Below are positions 34,098 to 42,875 of a stretch of DNA of 64,000 nt, piece after piece. Origin of the DNA: Acinetobacter sp. C32I (lineage in GTDB: Bacteria; Pseudomonadota; Gammaproteobacteria; Pseudomonadales; Moraxellaceae); the NCBI RefSeq assembly GCF_023702715.1, contig NZ_CP098480.1:1178001-1242000 (forward strand), read 5' to 3'. The notes beneath the pieces were generated by a model, which saw nothing but the letters and a program-made list of their open reading frames with translations, was not told the DNA's origin and did no database searches. How positions within the stretch are numbered: position 1 is the stretch's first letter; each line of letters starts with the position of its first letter. Both the position numbers and the translations under genes were made by a program.

Positions 34098-34712
34098 CTA
34101 TGGCATTGCAGATTCAAGCAGCTTAGGTAAGGCTAAAGCCTGCTCAATATAGGCGACACGTAAAGTATCCCGAGAACCCAAATAGCGCTGATAGAAGCTT
34201 GAGTTCAAAATAACCGCAGCACCATAGGTCAACGACCAAATTGAGGCGAGATAATCACGAGTAGTCATCGTACTATTAATACCTAATAAATAACTCTCGG
34301 TCATCCGAATGATGATACGTAAACGCTGTCGACGTATTTTGTACAACTCGCTAAAAAGCAATTGAATACCCTGACCCGTTGTCGAAAGGCGCTCTTCAAT
34401 TTGGTGGAATAATGCAGTGCGTTCAGGATGATGTAAATGATGTAGCATAAAGAATGCTAAATGTTCAGGAAAAGCCTTTTCCGTATCCTGAATCATTTCC
34501 AATAACATACGCTCATTACGAATAATGAGCAGCATATACAATTCATCTTTACTTTGAAAATGCTTATATAGCGTACCTTTGGCAAGATCTAGCTCGGCTG
34601 CCAAGGCATCCAGCGTCATACCAGCTTCGCCATTTTCTAATAGGAGTTGCTCCGCGATTTGAAAAATTAATACTTCTCGTGCTCTAAACTGAGCCTGACG
34701 ATCCATTTTCAC
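34098..34712 (-). CDS. TetR/AcrR-family regulator upstream of gspH
   Basis: A 204-residue TetR protein. Helix-turn-helix at about residues 18-60: IAEQLLLENGEAGMTLDALAAELDLAKGTLYKHFQSKDELY. The C-terminal domain is helical, of the type often given as TetR_C. GTG at 34712 has GAGAG seven bases upstream; an ATG two codons later is an alternative. Only 11 bases separate it from gspH on the same strand, so co-transcription with the pseudopilin genes is likely. Whether it regulates them is unknown. Confidence 0.87.
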   Translation of the reverse strand: MKMDRQAQFRAREVLIFQIAEQLLLENGEAGMTLDALAAELDLAKGTLYKHFQSKDELYMLLIIRNERMLLEMIQDTEKAFPEHLAFFMLHHLHHPERTALFHQIEERLSTTGQGIQLLFSELYKIRRQRLRIIIRMTESYLLGINSTMTTRDYLASIWSLTYGAAVILNSSFYQRYLGSRDTLRVAYIEQALALPKLLESAMP

Positions 34713-34747
34713 GTAATAACTCTCTTTCCTAGTACATCAAAAACCGT

Positions 34748-35521
34748 TTATTTCAAATTTAAGAGATTCTCAAAATTTTGCGTTGTAATCATGCCAATCT
34801 CTTCAACCGATTTATCATATACATCACTTAATGCTTTTGCTACAAAAGGAACGTATTTCGGTTCATTGGTTTTACCACGATATGGCACAGGCGCTAAATA
34901 AGGGCTATCCGTTTCAATCAACAAACGATCAAGTGGTACTTGCTTCGCAACATCACGTAGGTCTTGCGCATTTTTAAAAGAAACAATTCCAGAAAAGGAA
35001 ATGTAATAGCCACAATCCAAAACTGCTTTTGCCGTTTCCCAATCTTCGGTAAAGCAGTGCAGAATGCCATGTGTAGATTGTTCTGACCGAATGATATCAA
35101 CCGTATCGTGTTTCGCTGCTCGGGTATGTACCACCACCGGCTTTTTAACAATTTTCGATGCTTCAATATGACGTGCAAAACAACGTTTTTGCTCAGCAAC
35201 AAAATCGGTACTGTGGTAATAATCTAGACCCGTTTCCCCTAAGGCCCAGACCTTGTCTGACTGGGCGAGTTGCACCAGATAATCCGTTGTTGCACGTGCC
35301 ATAATATGCTCGTCTTCACAAGGGTGCACACCTACAGAGTAGCCTACATCCTGATGGCGAGCAGCAATTTCAGCCAATTTAACATAATCATCAAGATCAA
35401 CTGAAATCCCCATGAACTTGGAAACACCTGCAAGTCGCGCTTGTTCAAGTGCCTGATCTAAATCCCCTTGATAGGGACTGAGATCTAACATGGTTAAATG
35501 GCAATGCGTATCAACAAACAC
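34748..35521 (-). CDS. tatD: TatD-family metal-dependent hydrolase
   Basis: A 257-residue TIM-barrel hydrolase of the TatD/YcfH family, with DNase activity reported for relatives. Metal ligands are in FVDTHCHLTML (HxH), ALGETGLDYYHS (glutamate), VVHTRAAKHD (histidine), ILHCFTEDWE (histidine) and LIETDSPYLAP (aspartate). The closest type by context is YcfH, next to pilZ and holB in related genomes. It follows pilZ on the same strand with 24 bases between. The symbol tatD is used in the family sense. Confidence 0.9.
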   Translation of the reverse strand: MFVDTHCHLTMLDLSPYQGDLDQALEQARLAGVSKFMGISVDLDDYVKLAEIAARHQDVGYSVGVHPCEDEHIMARATTDYLVQLAQSDKVWALGETGLDYYHSTDFVAEQKRCFARHIEASKIVKKPVVVHTRAAKHDTVDIIRSEQSTHGILHCFTEDWETAKAVLDCGYYISFSGIVSFKNAQDLRDVAKQVPLDRLLIETDSPYLAPVPYRGKTNEPKYVPFVAKALSDVYDKSVEEIGMITTQNFENLLNLK

Positions 35522-35545
35522 TCTTTCTTCCTATTCTCTTTACAA

Positions 35546-35890
35546 CTACATGGTATAGCTTGGACGATCCAAGCCTTTCATACCCGCCAATAATTTTTCA
35601 GCTTCGTTTTTATAATACACACCTTTTTCACCAACAAGCTGGATCGCAAAGCCTTGTGGTTTAAAATGCGTCTGTTTATGCGAAATCCAGATCACTTTTC
35701 CAGTCAAAGGAATCTTTTGTGATTGCTCTGGCAAGGTTGCCAATACAAACACCTCTTGCCCCATTTTAACGGCTTGTTTCGTCGGCACGAACAGACCACC
35801 GCCCACAACAAAAGGCATATAACTGGATTGCAATGTGGTTTTATCTGGAATATTGACCTGTATAATTCCGCCCATCATTTGTGGTTGCAT
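35546..35890 (-). CDS. pilZ: type IV pilus PilZ protein
   Basis: A 114-residue single PilZ domain. It lacks the RxxxR di-GMP-binding motif at the N-terminus, like Pseudomonas PilZ, and has VGGGLFVPTKQAVKMGQEVFVLATLPEQ and GKVIWISHK with FKPQGFAIQLVGE. It is needed for type IV pilus assembly through FimX/PilB contacts in relatives. In Pseudomonas the order is holB-pilZ-tatD; here holB is separated by about 2 kb carrying three unrelated genes. Confidence 0.9.
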   Translation of the reverse strand: MQPQMMGGIIQVNIPDKTTLQSSYMPFVVGGGLFVPTKQAVKMGQEVFVLATLPEQSQKIPLTGKVIWISHKQTHFKPQGFAIQLVGEKGVYYKNEAEKLLAGMKGLDRPSYTM

Positions 35891-36227
35891 AACATTCCCC
35901 TGTCAAAAACTGAATTCATCAAAACATTAATAATTTTATACCATTGATAAATCTAAAAATATTGCTAGTCCTACATAATTTTAGAGAATTCTCATTGGTG
36001 ACCGTCTAATAAAAAATCTATACTCGATTTATGACTTGATTATAGAAAACAATCGAACAAACAACAAATAATGTTTAAATAAAACCCGAACAAAGCAATC
36101 AATCTGCGCTTTATTTAAACAAGCCATGCATTCTAGAAAGGATTGTTTAAAACTAGATGACAATTCATCAAAACAGACTGAACCGACTCGATTAAAACAT
36201 AACAAGGCAGATCCAAAGGAGTTTAGA
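35891..36227. other. intergenic region between divergent pilZ and a small secreted-protein gene
   Basis: About 340 AT-rich bases. An open frame from 36126 runs into the following gene, but without a ribosome binding site; the real start is at 36228. I see no strong palindrome or RNA structure. Promoters for pilZ and for the gene at 36228 must lie here. Confidence 0.45.
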
Positions 36228-36731
36228 GTGAAAAGAATAAGTCTAATCATCTTGTGTAGTGCTTATCTATTAAGTCCGTCCGTGCTCTATGCGAAGATTT
36301 TGAACAAACAGCCCAAATTCACCGACTATCCAATGCAGATCTATACAGGACCTACTGCAAAATTAGACATGAGTGATGCTGATGCTCGTTTGTTTAGAAC
36401 ACGGTTATCAGAAGGACTGAAACAAAAACCTGACTATGCTGGAGAATATGTCGCAGTCGGTTGGGGGTGTGGTGCTATGTGTTTCAGCCTCACTTTAATC
36501 AGCAAAAGAACAGGAAAAATTCTCAAAGTATTTGGTGGTGAAACTGGAGAAAAATTAATTGATATCCAACCCAATAGCTTATTATTGGTCACTCATGGTT
36601 CCGTTCAAATGAATGGAAAGGATATCTATGCTAAAAAATTCTACCTCCTCAAAAATAATCAATTGAAACTGGTTTATCACACGCCTGTTCCTGCAAAAAG
36701 TGAAGATGATAATGACACGTTAAACCCATAA
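36228..36731 (+). CDS. exported protein of unknown function
   Basis: A 167-residue protein with a Sec signal peptide: basic start, hydrophobic LIILCSAYLLSPSVL, and likely cleavage after LYA (residue 22). The mature part has a glycine-rich stretch VGWGCGAMCFSLTLISKRTGKI with two cysteines that could form a disulfide, and an acidic C-terminus. I do not recognise a family. The GTG at 36228 follows AAAGGAG by seven bases, a clear start; the longer frame to 36126 would bury the signal peptide. It is the only plus-strand gene in this short island. Confidence 0.7.
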   Translation: MKRISLIILCSAYLLSPSVLYAKILNKQPKFTDYPMQIYTGPTAKLDMSDADARLFRTRLSEGLKQKPDYAGEYVAVGWGCGAMCFSLTLISKRTGKILKVFGGETGEKLIDIQPNSLLLVTHGSVQMNGKDIYAKKFYLLKNNQLKLVYHTPVPAKSEDDNDTLNP

Positions 36732-36738
36732 ATACTTC

Positions 36739-36777
36739 AGATCGATAAAGATAGTAAGACTTGCTTACTATCTCGAT
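36739..36777. other. hairpin after the exported-protein gene
   Basis: GATAGTAAG pairs with CTTACTATC around a short loop, and outer GATCGA / TCGATC bases extend the pairing. There is no T run, so intrinsic termination is uncertain; it separates two convergent genes. Confidence 0.45.
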
Positions 36778-36785
36778 CAAAAATA

Positions 36786-37295
36786 TTACTTTGTGGCTTT
36801 TACGATCTCAGCTTTATCAAATGAGAACCAGCATTCACCTTGTGTTGCCCATTTCGATTCGGTGGTCCCTAGTACTCCTGTCACGGTAATTCGATCACCA
36901 ACTTTTAGATTGCTAATTTTGTCTGTATTTACTTTTAAATCATCGCGAGTCAGACCTTGCCCTTTACACTTACTATTACTTGGATCTTTAAAAATAATCG
37001 CGATTTGGTTTTGAGAAATCACTTCACCAGTTTTGGTAATCCGAGTAATGATTCCGGGTACTTCAAGACGTTGAGCATCCCATTTCCGTTTTGCAGTAAT
37101 TTCGTTTTGTTGCCAATCTCTCCAGATTTCAGAAAGTGTTGCTTTCTTTGCAGGGCCTAAACCACGAAAGTCCCCGCTCAGAATATCTCCAGTTTTATTT
37201 AAAATCCCATCTGTTGCAGACATTGCTGAATCCAATGTCTGACAAGCACTTAATGACAAAAAGCTTAAAGCGACCAAAAGTGTTTTTATGTGCAT
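36786..37295 (-). CDS. lipoprotein with OB-fold (tRNA_anti-like) domain
   Basis: A 169-residue predicted lipoprotein: signal peptide MHIKTLLVALSFLSLSAC with lipobox LSAC (cysteine at residue 18). The C-terminal half (about residues 75-165) has VPGIITRITKTGEVIS, then AIIFKD, LKVGDRITVTGVLGTTE and CWFSFDKAEIV. This is the strand order and VGDRITVTGVL-type motif of the tRNA_anti-like OB-fold family. The function is unknown. AGGGAA lies seven bases before the ATG at 37295; nine extra codons upstream were rejected. Confidence 0.72.
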   Translation of the reverse strand: MHIKTLLVALSFLSLSACQTLDSAMSATDGILNKTGDILSGDFRGLGPAKKATLSEIWRDWQQNEITAKRKWDAQRLEVPGIITRITKTGEVISQNQIAIIFKDPSNSKCKGQGLTRDDLKVNTDKISNLKVGDRITVTGVLGTTESKWATQGECWFSFDKAEIVKATK

Positions 37296-37394
37296 ATCTA
37301 AATTCCCTAGCATACCTAGCAAAGCGCCATGTGAAAAAATAACATATTTATTTGTGTATGTGAATTTTTAACATTCTATGTAGAGGAAATTTTT

Positions 37395-37432
37395 CTCATA
37401 AAAAAACCGCTCTTCTAAGCGGTTTTTTATGA
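37395..37432. terminator. extended palindromic terminator in the secreted-protein island
   Basis: CTCAT plus seven A residues plus CCGC pairs with GCGG plus six T residues plus ATGAG, with a single bulge, around an eight-base loop. The symmetric A and T tracts allow use on either strand; it follows the gene at 37452 on the minus strand. Confidence 0.85.
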
Positions 37433-37451
37433 GCATTCAATACATGCATGA

Positions 37452-37757
37452 CTATTTTTCAGTACATTTATAATCAAAATCCAATGTGCTAATCATTCGA
37501 TCTGTATTTCTTGAAATCACGGAAATATTATTCACCCCAGCTTCAATATAAAACTTACCACTGAACTGACTCGCTACTGTACCTTGGGCATGATTAAATG
37601 AATAGCTGTATACACATTCATATGCTTGAGAACCTGCATTTGAAGCATTAATCGCAAATGAGGAGCCATTAATATTGGATACAAATTTGGGTTCAGCCAT
37701 TGCAATATTAGGTATCAATGCAAATGACAAAACAATCGCGATAAATGTTGTTTTCAT
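37452..37757 (-). CDS. small exported protein of unknown function
   Basis: A 101-residue protein with a Sec signal peptide (MKTTFIAIVLSFALIPNIAMA, cleavage after residue 21). The mature 80 residues have two cysteines (YECVYSYSF and DYKCTEK), probably one disulfide, and alternating strand-like segments. No family was recognised. A terminator follows, and a long AT-rich gap lies upstream towards holB. With its two neighbours it forms a short island of exported proteins. Confidence 0.68.
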   Translation of the reverse strand: MKTTFIAIVLSFALIPNIAMAEPKFVSNINGSSFAINASNAGSQAYECVYSYSFNHAQGTVASQFSGKFYIEAGVNNISVISRNTDRMISTLDFDYKCTEK

Positions 37758-37941
37758 CTCTATATTCCTTATTTTTTAATATTATTGTGAAGTAACTCAC
37801 ATTTTATATAGTTTTAATCAGGATTGAAGAGCAACGAACAATTTATATACAAACTTTACATAAACAAGATAAAAGCCCACCCTCTTAATTGATTTAGAGG
37901 GTTAAGCCTATAAATTTAATTAAAATATTTTTAAAATCTAC

Positions 37942-38925
37942 TTAAGCAACATTCATCAACTGAATAAACAACTCATCCAAGACCAGTTGGGTTTGTACAT
38001 TTTGCTCAATCATTAACTTTTTCTGCTGTAAGTCAGAATAAATAGTAAAAAGTGCCTCTAAACTGTAAAATTCAGCAAGTGCTTTAAAGTCTAAATCATC
38101 ATTTTTTAAGGATTGATTCAACTTTAAACTGACCAAATCCCCTAAAAGATATTCAAACATAGTGATAAATTCAGAAAAATTTAATTCTTTAGACCATTTA
38201 TTTGAATAGTTTAAAGGCATATTTTTTTCAGCAACCAATTTAATCCAATCATTCAAGAATAATGCACGTTTCTGTAACCATTCACTCTTTTCAATTTCAA
38301 TCGCTGTCAAAGGCATATCATTGGCAAGATTTAACAATAATGAAACTTGCGTGGCATTAATCTCAGGAATTTGCTGCTGTACAAATGTTTGTGCATCCTG
38401 AATCGTCAAACGATCTAAGGCAAAATGTTGTAAACGGCTACGAATGGTTGCAGGAAGCTTTAGATAATGATCGGCTAATAAAATTAACACAACCTTCTCA
38501 CCAGGTTCTTCCAAGGTTTTGAGTAATGCATTGGCTGAGGCGGTATTTAATGCTTCAGCAGGCTCAATAACCACCACCCGCCAACCTTCTCCTGTTTGCT
38601 GAACAAACGGAAGTAGATCCCGAATTTTTTCAATTTTAATCTTTGCATTTTGCTTTTTATTGTCTTCATCCGTGGTGATATGCACATAGTTTGGATGCGT
38701 ATCAGACTTCAACCATTGACAGCTGGTACACTCACCACATGCCCGTTGTGCTTGCTTATTTAAACACAGCACCCAAGCCACAAATCGCTCTGCAAACTCT
38801 TTCTTGGCGCAACCTTTCTTTCCGTAAAATAAAAGACCATGCCCAAGTTCAGGAAATCGTGTTGTTAACAACTCCCAGGTCTGAGCATGCCAAGGATAAA
38901 TCACTGTAGATTGAGTATCGACCAT
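37942..38925 (-). CDS. holB: DNA polymerase III subunit delta prime
   Basis: A 327-residue clamp-loader subunit. The P-loop is degenerate, LLFYGKKGCAKKEFAERF, as in delta prime, which does not hydrolyse ATP. A zinc knuckle (ACGECTSCQWL with an earlier cysteine) follows, and VVIEPAEALNTASANALLKTLEEPGE (about residues 116-141) contains the arginine-finger-side block typical of HolB. The C-terminal half is helical. It starts two bases after the kdsB stop. In relatives pilZ follows directly; here an island intervenes. Confidence 0.93.
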   Translation of the reverse strand: MVDTQSTVIYPWHAQTWELLTTRFPELGHGLLFYGKKGCAKKEFAERFVAWVLCLNKQAQRACGECTSCQWLKSDTHPNYVHITTDEDNKKQNAKIKIEKIRDLLPFVQQTGEGWRVVVIEPAEALNTASANALLKTLEEPGEKVVLILLADHYLKLPATIRSRLQHFALDRLTIQDAQTFVQQQIPEINATQVSLLLNLANDMPLTAIEIEKSEWLQKRALFLNDWIKLVAEKNMPLNYSNKWSKELNFSEFITMFEYLLGDLVSLKLNQSLKNDDLDFKALAEFYSLEALFTIYSDLQQKKLMIEQNVQTQLVLDELFIQLMNVA

Positions 38926-38927
38926 AA

Positions 38928-39689
38928 TTATTCAAATGCACTCAAAGGCAGGGTATTTAGACGATCTAAATCAGCCTGAGTATCTACCCCAGGCGGCAAA
39001 TTGGCTTCTGCCACAGCAATAGCAATACGGTGACCATTTTCGAGTACACGCAGTTGCTCCAAGCTTTCCAACTTTTCAAGATGACCTTGTTCCCAAGTGA
39101 CATAGTCTTGCAGCAATTTCACCCGATAGGCATATAAACCTAAATGACGAAAAGCTTGATCATGCAATGTTGGTTCAGCCTGTTTCGCAGCATCACGATC
39201 ATATGGAATCGTTGCACGGCTAAAGTACAGCGCCTCATTACGCTTACTCATCACCACTTTAACAATACTATCTCGCTGAAACTCATCCAACTGATGGATC
39301 GGCTCGCACAGCGTAGACATCGAACATTGCGGATTGTTGACTAAAAGCTGGCACACCTGCTGAACCAATTGTGCAGGTAGCAATGGCTCATCACCTTGCA
39401 CATTGACGATAATATCATCTTGCGCCCACCCTTTCAGGCGCGCGACCTCACTTAACCGATCAGTGCCTGAAGGATGCTCTGCACTAGTCATCACCACATC
39501 AATTCCTTCCGTTCGACACACCTCTGCGATGCGCTGATCATCCGTAGCGACACACAAATCATCAAAACCAGCTACTTTTTTGGCTTGGTCGACCACACGC
39601 AAAATCATTGGACGGCCATGAATGAGTAATAACGGTTTTGCTGGCAAACGAGAACTCGCAAAACGAGCTGGAATGACAATATGTTTCAT
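38928..39689 (-). CDS. kdsB: 3-deoxy-manno-octulosonate cytidylyltransferase
   Basis: A 253-residue CMP-KDO synthetase, activating KDO for lipid A attachment. The nucleotide site is [19 protein letters not shown] (residues 3-21), with [19 protein letters not shown] and [13 protein letters not shown] as further family motifs. It lies between lpxK (9 bases upstream) and holB, on the same strand, continuing the LPS gene run msbA-lpxK-kdsB. Length is normal. Confidence 0.96.
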   Translation of the reverse strand: MKHIVIPARFASSRLPAKPLLLIHGRPMILRVVDQAKKVAGFDDLCVATDDQRIAEVCRTEGIDVVMTSAEHPSGTDRLSEVARLKGWAQDDIIVNVQGDEPLLPAQLVQQVCQLLVNNPQCSMSTLCEPIHQLDEFQRDSIVKVVMSKRNEALYFSRATIPYDRDAAKQAEPTLHDQAFRHLGLYAYRVKLLQDYVTWEQGHLEKLESLEQLRVLENGHRIAIAVAEANLPPGVDTQADLDRLNTLPLSAFE

Positions 39690-39698
39690 GGTCGCTCT

Positions 39699-40706
39699 CT
39701 AAGAAAATTGGATACCGACGTGCTGTAATTGTTGTTTCAACACGTCATAACAATCGGATGACAAAACAGCCTCAACTGGAACCACCCAAATCGGTGTACT
39801 AAATTCAGGATGTTGTTTTAATAAAGTTTTAAACTTTACTGCATCTTTTTCAGTGGTAATAATCGCATCATGATTGTCGAATGTTAAATCGCCGATTTCA
39901 TAATCATGATGATCTGGAAATTCATGTGCCTGAAACTGCTGTACACCCAAAGTATTCAGTGTTTGATAAAACCGTTGTGGAAAGCCAATGCCTACAACGG
40001 CATTAAAATATTGATTAAAGTCAAACCAGTTTGCTTCAAGATTGGCATTTAAAAGATAGGGCTGCCCAACCGCTAAATGCATACTTCTTTGCGCTTGCGC
40101 AGTTTTGCTATGTTCAATCACTGTACTATCATTTAGGCGTGATTTAGGCTCACGTAAATAACCTTCTGGTAATAGCTTTTCATTACCCAAACCACGATTT
40201 TGATCCAATACGATCCATTCAATCTGACGCGCCAAAGCCCAATGTTGCAAGCCATCATCACTAATAATGAGATCCAGCTGCTCACTTTCAAGAAGCAACT
40301 CAATTGAGGCTTGTCGATTCGGCCCAACTGCCATCGGGACATCAGTCGATTGAACAATAAGGCAAGGTTCATCACCTGCAGCATCTGGCTCAGATCGTTG
40401 AGTCACCAAAAGCGGAAATGGACCTTCACCACCATAACCCCGACTAATCACACCCACACGAATCTGCTGTTGCTGTAAATATTTAACCAGTTGGATCAAT
40501 AATGGTGTTTTACCGCTACCACCAACAGTAATATTACCAATCACCATGACTGGTACGGGTGCTGTATAAACGGGTTTAATTCCATATTTATACAAGGCCT
40601 GATTGGCACAGAAACCAAATCGGTATAACCAAGACAGTGGGCGCAACGCCACCAACCACGAAGCTTGTTCATTCCAAGCGTCCTGTATTCGTTGCGCCAT
40701 CGACAT
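39699..40706 (-). CDS. lpxK: tetraacyldisaccharide 4'-kinase
   Basis: A 335-residue membrane-associated kinase that adds the 4' phosphate to lipid A precursor. The P-loop is VIGNITVGGSGKTPLLI (about residues 56-72); VISRGYGG and SDDGLQHWAL (with the catalytic aspartate pair) are the other signatures. It starts two bases after msbA stops and precedes kdsB. The order msbA-lpxK is conserved widely. Confidence 0.95.
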   Translation of the reverse strand: MSMAQRIQDAWNEQASWLVALRPLSWLYRFGFCANQALYKYGIKPVYTAPVPVMVIGNITVGGSGKTPLLIQLVKYLQQQQIRVGVISRGYGGEGPFPLLVTQRSEPDAAGDEPCLIVQSTDVPMAVGPNRQASIELLLESEQLDLIISDDGLQHWALARQIEWIVLDQNRGLGNEKLLPEGYLREPKSRLNDSTVIEHSKTAQAQRSMHLAVGQPYLLNANLEANWFDFNQYFNAVVGIGFPQRFYQTLNTLGVQQFQAHEFPDHHDYEIGDLTFDNHDAIITTEKDAVKFKTLLKQHPEFSTPIWVVPVEAVLSSDCYDVLKQQLQHVGIQFS

Positions 40707-40708
40707 AC

Positions 40709-42436
40709 TTAGTTTTCCTCAAAATTGCGTTGGTGTAGCTGATAGTACATGCCATTTTTTGCCAGTAGCTCAGCATGAGTACCTTGCTCAATAATCTGAC
40801 CTTTATCCATCACCACAATGACATCTGCATTTTCAACTGTAGATAAGCGATGCGCAATCACGATAGTGGTACGACCTTGCATTGCTTCATCAAATGCCTG
40901 TTGGATGAAGTATTCAGATTCGTTATCCAAAGCACTGGTCGCTTCGTCTAAAATTAAAATTGGAGAGTCTTTTAAAATTGCTCTCGCAATCGCAATACGT
41001 TGACGCTGACCACCTGATAGATTTAAACCTTGAGCACCTAGGATCGTGTCATAACCTTGTGGCAAGTTCATAATAAAGTCATGTGCATAAGCAGCTTTAG
41101 CAGCGGCAATCACTTGTTCATCACTTGAATCTTGTAACTGACCATAAGCAATGTTATCGCGCACTGAACGGTTAAATAACACCACTTGCTGATTCACTGT
41201 TGCAATTTGTGAGCGTAAATAAGCCAACTCAATCTCTTGAACAGGAATACCATCAAAATAGATCTGCCCTTCGCTTAACTCTTGAAAACGTGGCAGCATG
41301 TTAACCAATGAAGTTTTCCCAGCGCCAGAACGCCCTACCAATGCAACCGTTTGACCCGCCTTAATATCCAAAGACAAGTCTTTAATCGCATGAGTGCCAT
41401 CGTCATAACGCAGATTGGCATGATCAAATTGAATATTACCTTTCAATGCAGGCTTAAGTTGACCATTATTGACTTCTTCAGGCATATCCAACAATTCAAA
41501 TACCGAATGTGCTGCTGCCAGACCACGTTGAAGTTTTTCATTGATATCCGTCAGGTTTTTCACAGGCTTAGAAATCAAACCCGCAGCCGTAATGAATGAA
41601 ATAAACTCACCCGCGGAAGTATCTCCAAATACTTGAGGACGCAATGCCAACCAAAGAATAATCGCCATCGCCATCGATAATAATAGCTGAATGATTGGAC
41701 TATTAATATTTTGTACGACCACCATTTTCAAACCGCGACGTAAGTTTTCTTCTGAAGACTTATAAAAACGCTTCTGCTCAAACTCTTCACCGGTAAAGCT
41801 TTTCACGACTGAGTTAGCGGTAATGGTTTCTTGAACCACATGGTTTACATCGCCCATGGTATTTTGGACTTGGATCGACAGTTTTCGCATCTTCTTCGAT
41901 GCAATTCTGACCAATATTCCAATAAATGGCATGAAAACCACGATACAAAGGGTTAAACGCCAGTTGGTATAAAGGAGATACCCCAATAAACCAATAACAA
42001 TCAAACCATCTTTAATCAGTGTCTGTAAAGATTCAGAGGAGGCTGCAGTTAATTGCTCCACGTTGTACATCAACTTGGCACTAATATGACCCGCACTGTT
42101 GTCCAGATAGTATTGCGCAGGGAGTCTTAACAGTTTTGCATAGACTTCCTGGCGGATGCTAAACACCAAGCTGCGTGAAATAACAGCAGAAAAATAACCA
42201 CCAAGAAATAGGCCGACACCACGGAAGAACATCAATAGAACGATCAGGGCTGGAAACCAATCCAAATTGGTACGACTACCATCCTGAATGGCATCAATAA
42301 TGTATTTCAGCAACTTTGCGACAGAAACCTCTGTCGCAGCGTTGATTCCAAAACCAAGCAAGACGAGTAAGGCAACGCCCCAATAAGATTTTAAATACGA
42401 TATTAAACGGACATAAACCTTAAAATCCTGATTCAC
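40709..42436 (-). CDS. msbA: lipid A flippase MsbA
   Basis: A 575-residue half-ABC transporter with six N-terminal helices (about residues 15-300) and an ATP-binding domain. Walker A is LVGRSGAGKTSL (about 368-379), the signature LSGGQRQRIAIARA (about 473-486) and Walker B ILILDEATSALD. It flips core-lipid A across the inner membrane. The start is GTG at 42436, overlapping the exbD stop (GTGA). The link with exbB and exbD places an energised TonB-type pair upstream, an arrangement seen in other gammaproteobacteria. Confidence 0.95.
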   Translation of the reverse strand: MNQDFKVYVRLISYLKSYWGVALLVLLGFGINAATEVSVAKLLKYIIDAIQDGSRTNLDWFPALIVLLMFFRGVGLFLGGYFSAVISRSLVFSIRQEVYAKLLRLPAQYYLDNSAGHISAKLMYNVEQLTAASSESLQTLIKDGLIVIGLLGYLLYTNWRLTLCIVVFMPFIGILVRIASKKMRKLSIQVQNTMGDVNHVVQETITANSVVKSFTGEEFEQKRFYKSSEENLRRGLKMVVVQNINSPIIQLLLSMAMAIILWLALRPQVFGDTSAGEFISFITAAGLISKPVKNLTDINEKLQRGLAAAHSVFELLDMPEEVNNGQLKPALKGNIQFDHANLRYDDGTHAIKDLSLDIKAGQTVALVGRSGAGKTSLVNMLPRFQELSEGQIYFDGIPVQEIELAYLRSQIATVNQQVVLFNRSVRDNIAYGQLQDSSDEQVIAAAKAAYAHDFIMNLPQGYDTILGAQGLNLSGGQRQRIAIARAILKDSPILILDEATSALDNESEYFIQQAFDEAMQGRTTIVIAHRLSTVENADVIVVMDKGQIIEQGTHAELLAKNGMYYQLHQRNFEEN

Positions 42437-42861
42437 TCAGTAAAACCTCTCGTTGGAACTTTGGTGCTGATATTAACGTTAACAAAACCCAGTTGACCGG
42501 CAACATCCATCACACGAATCACATCTTGATGCGTAGCTTTGGCATCCGCAGCAATAATAAACATAAAATCACGACGATCTTGTGCAACTTGCTTAATCGC
42601 AGTACTTAAGTCAGCGACATCCTTACTGGATAATGCTTGGCCATTCACAGAATAATGCCCTGTGGAGTCTACCATGATTTCAATTTTGTGATCGTATTGT
42701 TTAGGTGGAACACCCTGCGCATCTGGCAATGTCAGGTTGATACGACTTTGCTGACTAAAAGTTGTAGAAAGTAATAAAAACACCAAAATAAATAACATGC
42801 AGTCAATCATTGGTGTCAAATTGATATGAATATCTTCAACCTGAGAACGTTTAAACTTCAT
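42433..42861 (-). CDS. exbD: ExbD/TolR-family energy transducer
   Basis: A 142-residue protein with one N-terminal membrane helix bearing the proton-path aspartate: INLTPMIDCMLFILVFLLL (about residues 13-31), then a periplasmic domain. It pairs with the ExbB gene 14 bases upstream to drive TonB-like or LPS-related functions. The overlap with msbA suggests one operon, exbB-exbD-msbA-lpxK-kdsB-holB. Confidence 0.93.
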   Translation of the reverse strand: MKFKRSQVEDIHINLTPMIDCMLFILVFLLLSTTFSQQSRINLTLPDAQGVPPKQYDHKIEIMVDSTGHYSVNGQALSSKDVADLSTAIKQVAQDRRDFMFIIAADAKATHQDVIRVMDVAGQLGFVNVNISTKVPTRGFTE

Positions 42862-42875
42862 CGCAGCACCTCGGC

